Part shown: in pieces, positions 12,560 to 25,390 of the stretch
Layout of the letters: each line of letters starts with the position of its first letter
Position numbering within the stretch: the first letter of the stretch is position 1
Assembly: GCA_028456385.1 (NCBI GenBank)
Contig: JALNQF010000208.1
Span: forward strand, 1-64,000
DNA: 64,000 nt
From: Ophiosphaerella korrae
Taxonomy: Eukaryota; Ascomycota; Dothideomycetes; Pleosporales; Phaeosphaeriaceae
Direction: 5' to 3'
The notes under the pieces: generated by a model
What the model was told of the DNA's origin: nothing
Seen by the model: the letters and a program-made list of their open reading frames with translations, nothing else
Databases searched by the model: none
Position numbers and translations under genes: made by a program

Positions 12560-13740
12560 ATTTAGTTATTACAAGAAGTAAAGCGTAAGTAGCGTACAGT
12601 CTAGCTAATACAATAGTAGAAAGTTTAACAAGTAAAGCCCCTAGGAGTAGTTATAAGTTAGATAGTACTATATAAGAAACAATTAAGGATCGCATAAATA
12701 AACTAATCGACGATAAAGAAGATATAAAGATAGTAATCAAAGTATTAGAAACGTAGAACAAAGAACTACAAGACTACTTAAAATAGAACAAAGTATAAAT
12801 CAAAGCTATTATTAAAGGCTAGAACTAGATAGAGCTAATTACCTAACGACTAGAAATAAGTGTAACAAAGAAACTACCTAAGATACCTGTCCTTAAGAAG
12901 TTTAATAGGACAAGGGAAAAACTAAGACTCTTTATAGCCTTAGTATAACTCTAGATAGACGTACAAGTACTATACTTTAACATAGAAGAAAAGAAGGTAA
13001 TATATATTAGAATATATCTTAAAGAAAATACGATAAGATAGTTTAAACCTTACTAGATAGATTATACAATACACGCTCTAATAACCTAAAAGGACGAAAC
13101 AAGAGCTATCTTTAGAAGTTACAAATACTTTACTAAACGAATAAAAGCAGTATTTAGAGATATAGATATTACCTAATAAGTAGAAGAACGGCTAAAAAAG
13201 CTTACACAAAGCTAGAGTATTCTAGAGTACGTATTATAGTTTAAACAACTATCGCAAAACATAGAGTAGAATAAGTTAGCTTTAATGTTACGATTTAAAT
13301 AAGGACTAAACTCAAAAATCTAATATAAAATAATTTATATAGAAAAACCCTAAACGCTAGAAGCCCTAAAATAATAGGTAATATAAATTAACGACAATCT
13401 TCGAGAATAGAAGAAGAACAAGTATAGAGGTTATACCTAGAATTAGGATAAGGGAGACCCTATAATCCTCAACGCTAACAAGGACAAGAAGAGGAAGAAG
13501 AACAAAGACTTTACGTGCTTTAACTATAGTAAGAAAAGCTACTACGCGAAAGACTACTAATTATAAAAGAAAAGGGATATAGTATACTATAAATATAGGA
13601 AACTAGGACACTTCGCAAAAGACTGTAGAAGTAAGAACCTAAGAAAAGATAAGGAAACTTAGTTAAAAACAACTAAGAACAAGAAAGAAGCACTAAAAGC
13701 ACAAGCTAAACCTTAAGAGAAAGTAGTAGAGAGTAAAGAA
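12560..13740 (+). pseudogene. gag of A3 (capsid and nucleocapsid)
   Basis: A degraded Gag frame. The capsid core (Retrotrans_gag type) runs from about 12880 to 13340, with the readable stretches KFNRTREKLRLF and IRQFKPYQIDYT. Two CCHC zinc knuckles follow at about 13515-13556 and 13586-13630. The second still reads YYKYRKLGHFAKDC, with one Cys changed to Tyr; the first has lost two Cys and the His. A basic KKRKKNK segment precedes them. Stops are all TAG or TAA. The intact protein would pack retrotransposon RNA into virus-like particles. Confidence 0.85.
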
Positions 13741-16700
13741 GTATAATATATAATACTCTATTAGACCTTTTGTTATAACGACAACTACTACATATATCTT
13801 TCTAGTAAATAGGGAGTAGTATAGTTCCTATAGAAATAGAGATATAGAGTAGCTATAACAAAAGAAAGTAGAATAAAAGTATAGCTAGAAGAGACAGCCT
13901 ATATAATAGACCTACTAATAGAAGACTTAGAAAGAGAAGAACCCTAGACCCTATCGATCTAGGCTAAAGGATAGGCACTAGATAAAGAGACTACTACGGC
14001 TTCTTCTAAAGAACTGCGAGAAAGCAAGAAACAAGTTAGTATAAGAGGTACAGAGTATGCCTAGCTAGATATATATAGCTACAATAGCTACATAATAATA
14101 GATATAGAAGAATAAAATAAAGAATAGAGATTCGTTTAAACATACTTAATAGTTATAAGTATAGAGAAAGTATATAAAGACTAGAAAGAACGCAATCCTA
14201 AAGAAATAAAGTTTACACTATTTTAAGAATAGATAAAGCAATATATAGTTGTAGTAGGAAGAATACTTATATAAAAAGAATAGTAGTACCTTGTAAGAAA
14301 AATATAATAGATTAATAAAGCCTACATACTAAAAGTACTAGTAGTATACTATATCCTAATAATAGACACACCTAGAAGAGATAAGTACTAGGAAGGGGAT
14401 AACAAACTAACAGACCTAAAACATCTAGCACACTTTAAAGCATTATAGATATTATACCTAGACAAGAATTGTATTATATATAGAAACTCTAAAGCAAATA
14501 ATAATATATAGCCTATATAGAGAAGAGGCTATAACTATATAAGAGTAATCCTAGTAGAAGATATCTAAGAATAGGAAATAATCCTAGAAGATAGATACGT
14601 AGTAGTAAGACCTAGTCTAAAACTATCTAAAAAATGCGTCTAAAGAGGACTATAGTACAAGTGTATATACAACAAATACCTAAAACACAAAGAATATAAG
14701 CTTAAAGTAGGCCTATAGCCTAAGAAAGATAGATAGTTCGCAAAAATACCTAAGCAAGAATAGCTAAAAGGCGTAGGAGGCCTATATATTACAAAAATAG
14801 GTACTTACTAAGAAAGAAAAGTACGATTAATAATTAATAGTAGAGCTACAAGAAACTTTATATTAAAGAAGTTTGTAGAAATACAAGGAATAAGGTATAC
14901 AATAAAGAAATATCCTCGACAATTAAGTACGATTAAAGGAAAACTATTCTAAGAACCTATTAGATTTAAAACAGTTCCCTCTACGTTAAAACTAGAAGGA
15001 ATAACAATTAAGAACATAGTTATAGATATAACGACAATTAATAACGAACAAGATATAATACTAGGAATACTATAGTTATAAATAACTAACCTATAGATTG
15101 ATTAGAAAATAGGAAAAATTAACTACTATAGAATAGACACGTTAAAAGCTAATATAAGCACTTGTAAAGGAGAATTCCTTAAAGAATACAAGAAATAGGA
15201 AAAACAACTTATAGAACCTAAAGATTACCTTCTAGAATATTAACTATAGGACCTAGCGATAGAACTAGTAGAAGGCAAAGACGTAGGATAGAGCCTAGTC
15301 TACTAGAAAATAGAAGAAGAATCTAAAATTAAACAAACATTTATCTAGAACGCAATAAAAAAGGGATAGATAAGGGAATCTAAATCCTTAGTAGTACATA
15401 GACTTATATTCGTAGATAAAAAAGGAATAAGTGATAAGAGACCTTGCGTAGATTTTAGGAAAACTAACGCAATTATAAACAAGAACTAATATCTATTACT
15501 ACAAATAGATAGAATACAAGATAGATTACGAAAAGCAAGAATCTTTACAAAACTAGATATTTAGAACGCGTACTACTAGATTAGAATTAAAAAAGGAGAT
15601 AAATAGAAGATAGCGTTTAGAATATAGTACGGACTATATAAATATCTAGTTATACTATTTAGCTTAACAAACGCACTAGTAGTATTCTAAGAAAGGATTA
15701 ATATAGTACTAAGAGAGTACTTAGACGTATTTATATTTATATACCTAGATAACATCCTTATATTTTTAGAAATAGAGGAAGAACACGTATAACACGTATA
15801 TAAAGTACTAGAGAAACTAGTAGAAAATAAACTATTTCTAAAAATAAGAAAATGCGAATTTTACACAAAAGAAACAGACTTCCTTAGATTTATTATTAAA
15901 CTAGGAAAAATCAAGATCGATCTAGAGAAGATTAGATTAATCAACGAATAGCTAATACTAAAAAACCTAAAAGAGGTACAATAATTTTATAGGTTAGCTA
16001 ACTTTTATAGAAAGTTAATAATAGGATAGTCTAAAGATATAGAACTAATAACTAGACTTATAAAAAAAGATACGCTATTTAAGTAGATAAGAGAATACAA
16101 TAAAGTATTTAAGAAAATTAAAAGAAAGTTTATAGAAAACCTAGTTATTAGAATATACAACCTAGACCTACTAGTAGTAGTAAAGACAGACGCGTCTAAC
16201 TTAGTCTATAGAATAGCACTAATACAAGAAGACCTAGAAACTAATAAGGAGTATTTAGTTAAATACTTTTCTAAGAAAATAAAGCTAGTAGAGCTTAATT
16301 ATCTAATCTACAACAAAGAGATACTAGCAATATACAAAGTATTTAAGTAATAGAGAGTATATTTACAAGGAGCAAAATATTAGATAAAGGTCTATATAGA
16401 CTATAAGAACCTTATAGGATTTATAATAAATAAAGAACTATTATAACGCTATATAAGATAGTAGGAGTTTCTATTAATATTTAATATAGAAATAATATAT
16501 ATAAAAGAGAAAGACAACTAATTTGTAGACGCCTTTAGTAGAAGACTAGACTTATAAGAAGAAGTAAGCGCTACTAGTATAGTTCTAATTAAGAACAAAG
16601 AAGGATATTTAGTCCTAAATACACCTAAAATAGCCGTAACACTCGAAAGAACAAGTAGCGAGCTAGACAAATAGATTTAGAAAATAACGCAAGAAGCATC

Positions 16701-18055
16701 TAAAGAAATAGAAAAACTAGAAACTTAAGAAGGACTAGTATAAGCCTATAGAAGAACATATATTCTAGGAAAGATCTAAAGAGAATTTATACGATAGTTC
16801 TACGAATTACTAGTATATAGACACTAAGGTATTAATAAGACACTAGATAGACTCTTAAGGGACTACTATATCTTAAAGGTAAGACAACTAGTAATAGAAG
16901 TACTACGAGACTGTATAGAATACTACAGAAATAAATATAATAGACACGCACTATATAGAATACTACAACTAATAGAGATACTAGAATAACTATAGGGAAT
17001 TATTACAATAGACTTTATTACGAAACTACCTAAGTCTAAAGACCTAATATTAGGAGTTAAGTATAATAGAATCCTAATAATAGTAGACAAACTTATAAAG
17101 TACTTATACTTTAGACTATACAAGAAGAAAAGTAGAATAGAAGTTGTAGTATACTAGGTTCTAGGAACTATAATTAGCTAACATAGACTACTAGACAAGA
17201 TTATTATAGATAGAGACGTAAGATTTACATTAAAACTATAGAGAATAATAATAGCACAATTAGGAATTAAATATACAATGTTAATAGCATACTACCTATA
17301 GACAGACAGACAATTAGAACGTATAAATTAAATAGTAGAACAATACCTAAGATGCTACTTTAATTACAACTAGAACAACTAGGTACAACTATTACCTATA
17401 GCACAACTAGTATATAACAGCGCAAAGAACGTAGTAATAGGAGTAACGCCTTTCTTTGTAAACTATAGATTCGAGCCTAATATATACTAGACACTAAGAA
17501 ACTAGATATCTTAGTCTCTAAGAGGAGAAAACTTCGCTAACAAACTTAAGAATATACAGGATTAACTAAGACAGGACGCAGAATTCCTGTATAATCGCAT
17601 AGCTAAGCACTACAACAAGAAGTATAAAGAAGGACCCTAATTTAGAGAAGGAGAAAAAGTATAGTTAGTGTAGAAAAACATCAAGAGCAAGAGACTAAGC
17701 TTAAAACTAGACTACGTTAAGATAGGACTATACAAAATCGAGAAAGAAGTTACGCTAGTTATATTTAAACTAAAGCTACTAAACAAAATAAGGATACACC
17801 TAACCTTCTACGTAGTACTGCTCGAGATAGTACTACAAAATATAGAACTACTAGTGTACAAAGTAGATATATACAGAGAATAAGAAGAATAGGAAGTAAA
17901 AGAAATCCTAGTACACTAGTTCTGTAATAGTAGAAACTACTATCTAGTAAAATAGATAGGTATAGATAGAAAAAGACAACTATAGGAAGAAATATAGGAA
18001 CTAGAAGACAATCTTAACTACTTTAAGAAATTAGAGGAGTTCTAAAATTAAAACC
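13741..18055 (+). pseudogene. pol of A3: protease, RT, RNase H, integrase, chromodomain
   Basis: Domains in order. A spacer of unknown role runs to 14800. The aspartic protease is at about 14820-15120 with its active site as LINSRATRNF (usual DSGA). RT is at about 15360-15930 with YLDN at 15742-15753 (usual YxDD). RNase H is at about 16140-16560 with KTDASN intact. Integrase is at about 16750-17600 with the blocks TIDFITKLP, IIDRDVRF and ERINQIVEQYLR, so D, D and E are readable. A chromodomain is at about 17890-18040 with VKEILVHQF. This order is that of chromoviruses (Ty3/gypsy); the chromodomain normally steers insertion to marked chromatin. Scores of TAG/TAA codons prevent expression. Confidence 0.9.
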
Positions 18056-18770
18056 CTCTAGAACGCCTAGCAGCGAACTAAGAGAATTAATATTACTAAC
18101 AATAGATAGAGAGACGATAGGGACGTCTAGCGTAGGACCTACTATAGCAACACCAAACGCCTTATCTAGATCTAGCTTAGCTTCTAGAGCTACTAACTAC
18201 TCGGCTAATTTCTTATTATTTAAGGCCTTTATCTTACAAAGACAAGAGAGACAAGCCTAATTCTCTACTAGCTTACTCTGCGCAAGCTCCTAGATACGCT
18301 CGCGCTTAGCTTTAGCCTCTATAATTTAAGATAGTAATTTCTCTTAAGTCTAGTTAATAGCTTTCCCTATTATTGTTAAGCCTAGACGTAAGAATAAGTG
18401 TAATAAATATACACTTAGAAAGAAAAACACTAGATACGTTACAAGAACTACGCATGTTTGCGTAAATATATACCTCGTAAGCCTTACTATTATTTATAGA
18501 AATAATATAAAGAAGAGACTTAGGGTTTAACTTAGGAGAAGCATAACAAGAATAAAGAAATATTTTAACACTATTACGTAATACACAATTAGCAAGAAGA
18601 TAGCAACGACGCGTAGATAAAACAGGTATTAGGGAGGATAAAGAACTCTATATTAATAAAGAAACTAGGTTAATAACCTTAGCTCTAGGATAGACAAACT
18701 AAGGTCTGCCTAGAGGGAGAGATAGTGTTATAGGCGTAACAGAAGAAATCGAGATAGAACTAATTAGTCT
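18023..18770 (-). pseudogene. Antisense ORF of A3 between pol and 3' LTR (two-exon model)
   Basis: The minus-strand frame is conserved in A4, A5 and A6. Proposed exon 1 runs from inside the 3' LTR to 18488 and includes PRAKVINLVSLLI. The proposed intron is 18367-18487, 121 bp, GTAAGG...ATAG, with a CTTAAC branch-like motif 7 bases before ATAG; it is phase 1. Exon 2 runs 18366-18023 and contains KAINQTQEKLLSQIIEAKAK, then a Cys pair (CLSCLC), LEAKLDLDKAF and the end FNFRTPLIS. The stop lies within the antisense of the last pol chromodomain codons. Internal stops are only TAG or TAA. Exon 1 is Leu-rich and exon 2 looks helical or coiled-coil. No family recognised; function unknown. Confidence 0.6.
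18712..18725 (+). promoter_or_regulatory. Polypurine tract of A3
   Basis: AGAGGGAGAGATAG lies directly before the 3' LTR. A purine run in this place primes plus-strand DNA synthesis in LTR retrotransposons. Equivalent runs precede the 3' LTRs of A4 (26032-26045) and A5 (49278-49291). Confidence 0.7.
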
Positions 18771-19155
18771 TAGTCTAGGCGCTAACAAAGCATAAGACGA
18801 GCGGGGTAACGACTTTAATTAGGAAACTACGCATAATTAGGACACCTAGAGTAATCTATAATCTATAGACTCTTAGTAGTAGTAGATTATAGATTAAGCT
18901 AATCTATAATCTATTAATCTTAGCAAATATAGATTATAGATTACAGTAAGTATATAGTTATTAGTAATATACATTATTAGGATAGTATTAGTAATTCAAT
19001 CCTTTGACTATAGAACGCTAATACGAGATAGTTACAAAATATCTTTTATTGTTTATAGTTATTATAGATCCCTATACAAACTTTTGTTATTACCTCGCAA
19101 TCTACTAACTCTTCTAAGATAGGTACCTGTAGTTAACGATAGGAGGCCTATTATA
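18726..19155 (+). repeat. 3' LTR of A3
   Basis: 430 bp, TGTTATAGG to CCTATTATA, followed by TTAAA. It differs from the 5' LTR almost only by C-to-T and G-to-A changes, for example AATGCGTATTATT in the 5' copy against AATATACATTATT here. Confidence 0.9.
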
Positions 19156-19160
19156 TTAAA

Positions 19161-19434
19161 CTAGTAACTTATAGTAGTTAGATCTTTATATAAAACTTAC
19201 TACTTATTATATATATAATTAAAATATATTATAAGACTATCTATATACTTAATAAAGTTACGCGCTTAGTAGATACTAATAAAGCTACTTCTACACTAAG
19301 TAAGTAGTTTATTAGCTATCTTATATATAGAAGCTAGAGTTAAAGTAAAACTATAAGAATATAATTAACTTTTACCTCTTCTTCTAGCTAGCTAAGCTTC
19401 TTTAAGTTAAGCTAGTAATTATATTAAGTAGAGA
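19161..19434 (-). pseudogene. D1 transposase, N-terminal part between A3 and A4
   Basis: Middle piece of D1, with both edges defined by target duplications (TTAAA at 19156-19160 and TACTA at 19435-19439). It matches D2 at about 27975-28240 and D3 at about 59050-59330. In D2 the same segment encodes the helix-turn-helix DNA-binding start of a Pogo/CENP-B type transposase, with the readable stretch LEEEVIVNYILNLDS. Here it is more mutated. Confidence 0.8.
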
Positions 19435-19439
19435 TACTA

Positions 19440-19898
19440 TATTATATTAGTAATAAGAGAAATCGAGATAGAACTAATTAGTATAGACATACCTACTATT
19501 AAAACATAAGATAAGTAGAGTAATAACTTATAAGATAATAGACTTAGCTAATAAGATAATTACAATATAGACACGTAATAAATTTGTAAATTTACAATCT
19601 TAGTAAATACAAAGTTATAAAGTAAGACACGTAATAAATTTATAAATTTATAATCTTAGCAAATACGAAGTTACAAAGTTACTAAGAAAGTATTAAGTAT
19701 ATAGTAGTAGTAATATACATTATTAGGATAGTATTAGTAATCTAATCTCTAACCTAGAACGCTAATACTTAACATTGTACATATAAATTAATTATTGTTT
19801 ATAGTTATTACTAATTATAATACAAGCTTTTCTTATTACCCTCTAATCCTCTAATACCTTTATAGTTACCTATAGTTAACACGAAGGAACCTATTATA
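19440..19898 (+). repeat. 5' LTR of A4
   Basis: 459 bp, starts TATTATATTAG (the ancestral TG has become TA) and ends CCTATTATA. Two tandem copies of a motif of about 55 bp around ACGTAATAAATTTGTAAA (19575-19670) make it longer than the A3 LTR. Confidence 0.88.
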
Positions 19899-19899
19899 C

Positions 19900-22800
19900 C
19901 TTGCTAATTTAGATATTAAGAGAAGCAAAGCGTAAGTAGCGCATAGTCTAGCTAATATAATAGTAGAAAGTTTAACTAAGAAAGAAGTTAAAGTACCCCT
20001 AAGTAGTTATAAGTTAGATAATACTATATAGAAAGTAATTAAAGATTACTTAAACAATATAATCTCTAAAAAAGAAGATATAAAACTAGTAATTAACGCT
20101 TTAGAAACGTAGAATAAAGAACTACAAGACTACGTAAAGTAAAATAAAGCCTAAATTAAAGCTATTATAGAAGGACAAAACTAGATAGAATAAATTACTT
20201 AGAGACTAAAAATAAGTGCGATAAAGAAGCTACCTAAGATACTTATACATAAGAAATTTAATAGAATAAGGGAGAAACTAAGACCCTTTATAGTAGTAGT
20301 ATAACTCTAGATTAATATATAAGTACTATACTTTAACTAAGAAGATAAAAAGGTAATATATATTAGAATATACTTTAAAGAAGATATAATAAGATAGTTT
20401 AAATCCTACAAGATAGATTATATAATACACGTACTAAGAATATAAAACGATAAAACTAGAGCTATCTTTAGAGGTTATAAATACATTACTAAACAAATAA
20501 AAGTAGCATTTAGTAATATAGATATTACCTAATAAGCTAAAGAGAAGCTTAAAAGGCTTATATAATATAAGAGTATTCTTAAATATATATTATAGTTTAG
20601 ACAACTATTATAGATTATAGAATAGAACAAAGTATTACTAGTATTACAATTTAAATAAGGATTAAATTTAAAAGTTTAATACAAGATAATTTATATAGAA
20701 AAACTAAGAACACTAGAAGCTTTAAAATAAGAGGTAATATAAATAGACAATAACCTCTAAGAATAGAAGAAAAACAAATATAGAGGATAACCTAAAAACT
20801 AAGATATTAGAGACTTTATAATCCTTAATATAAACAAGGACAAGAAATTTAGGAAGAATAAAGATTTTATATACTTTAGCTATAGTAAGAAAGGCTAATA
20901 TATAAAAGATTACTAGTTAAAATAGAAAAAGAATACAATATATTATAAATATAGGAAACTAGAACACTTTATAAAAGACTATAAAAGTAAGGACCTAAAG
21001 AAAGAAATATAGTTAAAAATAACTAAGAATAGAAAAGAAGTATTAAAGATATAGGCTAAACTATAAGAAAAAGTAGCTAGAAATAAAGAAATATAGTATA
21101 TAATACTCTATTAGACCTTTTATTATAAAGATAACTACTATATATATCTTTCTAGTAAATAAAGAGTAAGATAGTTTCTATAAAAGAATAGAGTAGTAGT
21201 AATAAAAGAAAGAATAAAAGTATAGCTAGAAGAAATAGTATATATAATAAACTTACTAATAGAAGATTTAGAAGAAGAAGAGCCTTAGATACTATTAATC
21301 TAGGCTAAAGGACTAGTATAGGATAAAGAGACTACAATAGTCTCCTCTAAAGGATTATAAAGAGATAAGAAATAAACTAATATAAGAAGTACGAAGTACG
21401 CCTAGTTAAGAGTATATAGCTATAATAGCTATACAATAATAAATATAGAGGAATAAAATAAAAAATAGAAGTTTATTTAGAAATACTTACTAGTTATAAG
21501 TATAGAAGAAGTGTATAAAGACTAGAAAGAACGTAATCCTAAAGTAAAAAAGTTTATAATATTCTAATAATAGATTAAGTAATATATAGTTATAGTAAGT
21601 AGAATACCTATATAAAGGGAATAGTAGTTTCTTATAAGAAAAACGTAATAGATTAACAAAGCCTATACACTATAAGTACTAATAGTATACTACGTTTTAA
21701 TAAATACAAGACCTAGAATAGATAGTTACTAGGTAGGGGACGATAAGAGAATAAATCTAGAACACCTAGTATATACTAAGATATTATAGATATTATACTT
21801 AAACACAAATTACTATATATATAAAGAACTTAAAGTTCGTAATTATGTATAGCTTATATAAAGAAAAGGACACGATTACGTAAATATAATTACAAGAAAA
21901 GATATCTAAGGTTAGAAAATAATTAGAATACCTAACAAAGAATATATTATAATTAGACTAGGCCCTAAACTATCTAAAGAATATATTTAAGGAAAGCTAT
22001 AGTATAAATATACCTATAATAAATATCTAAAATATAAAAACTATAAACGTAAAATAAGATAATAGCTCTAGAAAGATAGATAATGTAAAGAAAGACCTAA
22101 GTAAGAAAAGCTAGAAAGTATAAGAAGCCTATATATTACAAAAATAAGTATATACTAAAGAAAGAAAGTATAAATAATAATTAATAGTAGAGCTATAAAG
22201 AACTTTATATCTAAGAAGTTTATAAAAAGTTAAGAAATAACTTATATAATAAAGAAATACTCTTAATAACTAAGTATAATTAAAGGAAAACTATTTTAAG
22301 AACTTATAAGGTTTAAAACAATACCCTCTATACTAAAGCTAGAAGGATCAGAAATTAAGAATATAGTTATAGATATACTAATAATTAATAATAAATAAAA
22401 TATAATACTAGGAATACTATAGTTATAAATAACTAACCTAAGAATTAATTAGAGAACAAGGAGAATTAGCTACTCTAAGAAAGAAATATTAAAAGCTAAT
22501 ATAACTATATATAAAGGAAAATTCCTAAAAGAATACAAGAAATAAGAAAAACAACTTATAGAACTAGACAACTACCTTCTAGACTATTAACTATAGGATT
22601 TAGTAATAGACCTAGAAAAAAGAAAGAATATAGGATAGAGCTTAGTTTATTAAAAAACTAAAGAAAAATTAAAAATTAAACGCGTATTTATATAAAATGT
22701 AATAAAGAAAAGATAGATATAAGAATCTAAATCTTTAGTAGCTTATAGACTTATATTTATAGATAAAAAAGAGATAGATAATAAAAGACTTTGCGTAGAT

Positions 22801-25390
22801 TTTAGAAAAACTAACGCAATAATAGATAAGAACTAATACCCCTTACTATATATAGATAAGATACAAGATAGGCTATAGAAAGCCTAAATCTTTACTAAAC
22901 TAGATATCTAAAATACCTATTACTAGATTAGAATTAAAAAGGGCAACAAGTAGAAAATAGTATTTAGAATACAATATAAACTATTTAAATATATAGTTAT
23001 ACTCTTTAGAATAATAAATATACTAGTAGTATTTTAAGAAAGGATTAATATAGTTTTAAAAGAATATTTAGACGTATTTATATTTATATACTTAGATAAT
23101 ATCTTTATATTCTTAGAAATAGAGGAAGAATATATATAGTATATATACAAAGTACTAGAAAGATTAGTAGAAAGTAAAATATTTCTTAAAATAAGAAAAC
23201 ATAAATTGTATATAAAAGAAATAGACTTCCTTAGATTTATTATTAAACTAGGAAAAATACAAATTAATCTAAACAAGATTAAAATAATCTAAGAATAGCT
23301 AATACTAAAGAACCTACAAGAAGTATAATAATTCTATAGATTAGTAAACTTTTATAGAAAACTAATAGTAAGATAGTCTAAAATAATAGAACTACTTATA
23401 AAACTTATAAAGAAGGATATACTATTTAAAGAGACTTAGGAATACGATAAAGTATTTAATTAGATTAAATAACGTTTTATAGAAAACCTAGTTATTAGAA
23501 TATATAACCTAGAACTATTAGTAATAGTAAAAATAGATATATCTAATTTAGTCTATAGAATAGCACTAATACAAGAAGACTAAACTATAAAACAAGAATA
23601 TTTAGTTAAATACATCTTTAAGAAAATAAAGCTAGTAGAGCTTAACTACTTAATTTATAACATAGAGATATTAGTAATTTACAAAGTATTTAAATAATAG
23701 AGAGTATACTTATAAAGAGTAAAATACAAAATAAAAGTCTATAAAGACTATAAGAATATTATAGAATTTATAATAAATAAAGACTTATTATAACGCTATA
23801 TAAGATATTAAGAGTTTTTATTAATATTTAACTTTAAAGTTATATATATAAAAGGGAAAGATAATTAATTTATAGATACTCTTAGTAGAAAACTAGACTT
23901 ATAAGAAGAAGTAAATACTATAAGAATAGTTCTAATTAAGAATAGAGATAGATATTTAGTCCTAAATATACTAAAAATAGCTACAACACTTAAGAGAAAG
24001 AGTAGTAAGCTAGATAAATAGATTTAGAAAGAAACAAGAAAAGCCTCTAAAAAAATAGAAAAACTTAAGATCTAAGAAGGCCTTATATAAGCCTATAGAA
24101 GAACGTATATTCTAAGAAAAATATAAAGAGAATTTATATAATAGTTCTATAAACTACTAATATATAGATATTAAGGAATTAACAAAATACTAGATAGACT
24201 ACTAAGAGATTATTATATTCTAAGAGTAAGACATCTAGTAATAGAAGTACTACAAGACTATATAGAATACTATAGAAATAAGTATAGTAGATACGTACTA
24301 TATAGAATATTACAACTAATTAAAGTACTAGAAAAACCTTAGAAAGTTATTATAATAGATTTTATTACAAAACTACCTAAATTAAAGGACCTAATATTAG
24401 GAAGTAAGTATAATAGAATCTTAATAATAGTAGATAAACTTACAAAGTACTTATACTTTAGACTATATAAAGAAAAAAGTAAGATAGAGGATACTATATA
24501 CTAGGTCCTAAGAACTATAATTAGCTAATATAAACTACTAGATAAAATTATTATAGATAGAGATATAAGATTTATATTAAAACTATAGGAACTAATAATA
24601 GTATAATTAGGAATTAAATATATAATGTTAATAGAATACTACTTATAAATAGATAGATAATTAGAACGTATAAATTAGATAGTAGAACAATACTTAAGAT
24701 ACTACCTTAATTACAATTAAAATAATTAGGTATAGTTACTACTTATAGTATAGTTAGTATACAATAGTACAAAGAACGTAGTAATAGAAATATTACTCTT
24801 CCTTATAAACTATAGATTTAACCCTAATATATACTAAATACTAAGAGTTAAAGTATCTTAGTCCCTAAGAGGAGAAAACCTTACTAATAGACTTAAGGAT
24901 ATACACGATTAATTAAGATAAGATGTAGAGTTTCTATAAGATTATATAACAAAATATTATAATAAAAAATATACAAAAGAACCCTAATTTAAAGAGAGGG
25001 AAAAAGTATAGTTACTATAAAAAAATATTAAAAGTAAATAATTAAGCTTAAAACTAGATTATATTAAGATAAGACTATACAAAGTAAAGGAAGAAGTTAT
25101 ACTAGTTATATTTAAAATAAGACTACTAAGTAAAATAAGGATACACCTAATATTTTATATAGTACTACTAGAAAAGGCACTATAAGACGTAGAACTACTA
25201 GTGTATAAAGTAGATATATATAAAGAATAAGAAGAATAGGAAGTTAAGGAAATCCTAGTATGCTAGCTCTATAACGGCAGGAATTACTATTTAGTAAAAT
25301 AGATAGGAATAGACAAAAAAGGACAACTATAAGAAGAAATATAAGAACTAGAAGATAACCTTAATTACCCTAAGAAACTAAAGAAGTTCT
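19900..25390 (+). pseudogene. gag-pol of A4, heavily degraded
   Basis: Same order as A3. Gag is about 19990-21080, with zinc knuckles near 20865-20910 and 20940-20985 in which most Cys are Tyr. The protease is near 22180-22400 (NSRA for DSGA). RT is about 22700-23290 with YLDN near 23088-23100, followed by RNase H about 23490-23900. Integrase is about 24100-24960, and the chromodomain about 25240-25390. The divergence from A3 is mostly C-to-T and G-to-A on both strands. Reading frames found here by machine on the opposite strand (for example 23034-23276) are shadows of RT. Confidence 0.85.

Larger units (their letters stand above)
12122..19155 (+). mobile_element. Gypsy family A, copy A3 (full length, 7.03 kb)
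   Basis: Two 430-bp LTRs (12122-12551 and 18726-19155), gag, pol with terminal chromodomain, an antisense frame and a polypurine tract. Target duplication is TTAAA (12117-12121 and 19156-19160). The site is inside the transposase gene of D1; D2 keeps the uninterrupted site near 28250. The 5' LTR has kept more CA and TG than the 3' LTR. It is the least mutated of the family-A bodies in this window. Confidence 0.95.

Noticed and set aside
16923..17123. 66-codon minus-strand open frame
   Set aside because: It lies opposite the integrase of A3, whose domain order is clear on the plus strand; it is a shadow frame.
23034..23276. 80-codon minus-strand open frame
   Set aside because: Opposite strand of the RT of A4; amino acid content is just low-complexity Ile/Leu/Ser from AT-rich DNA.
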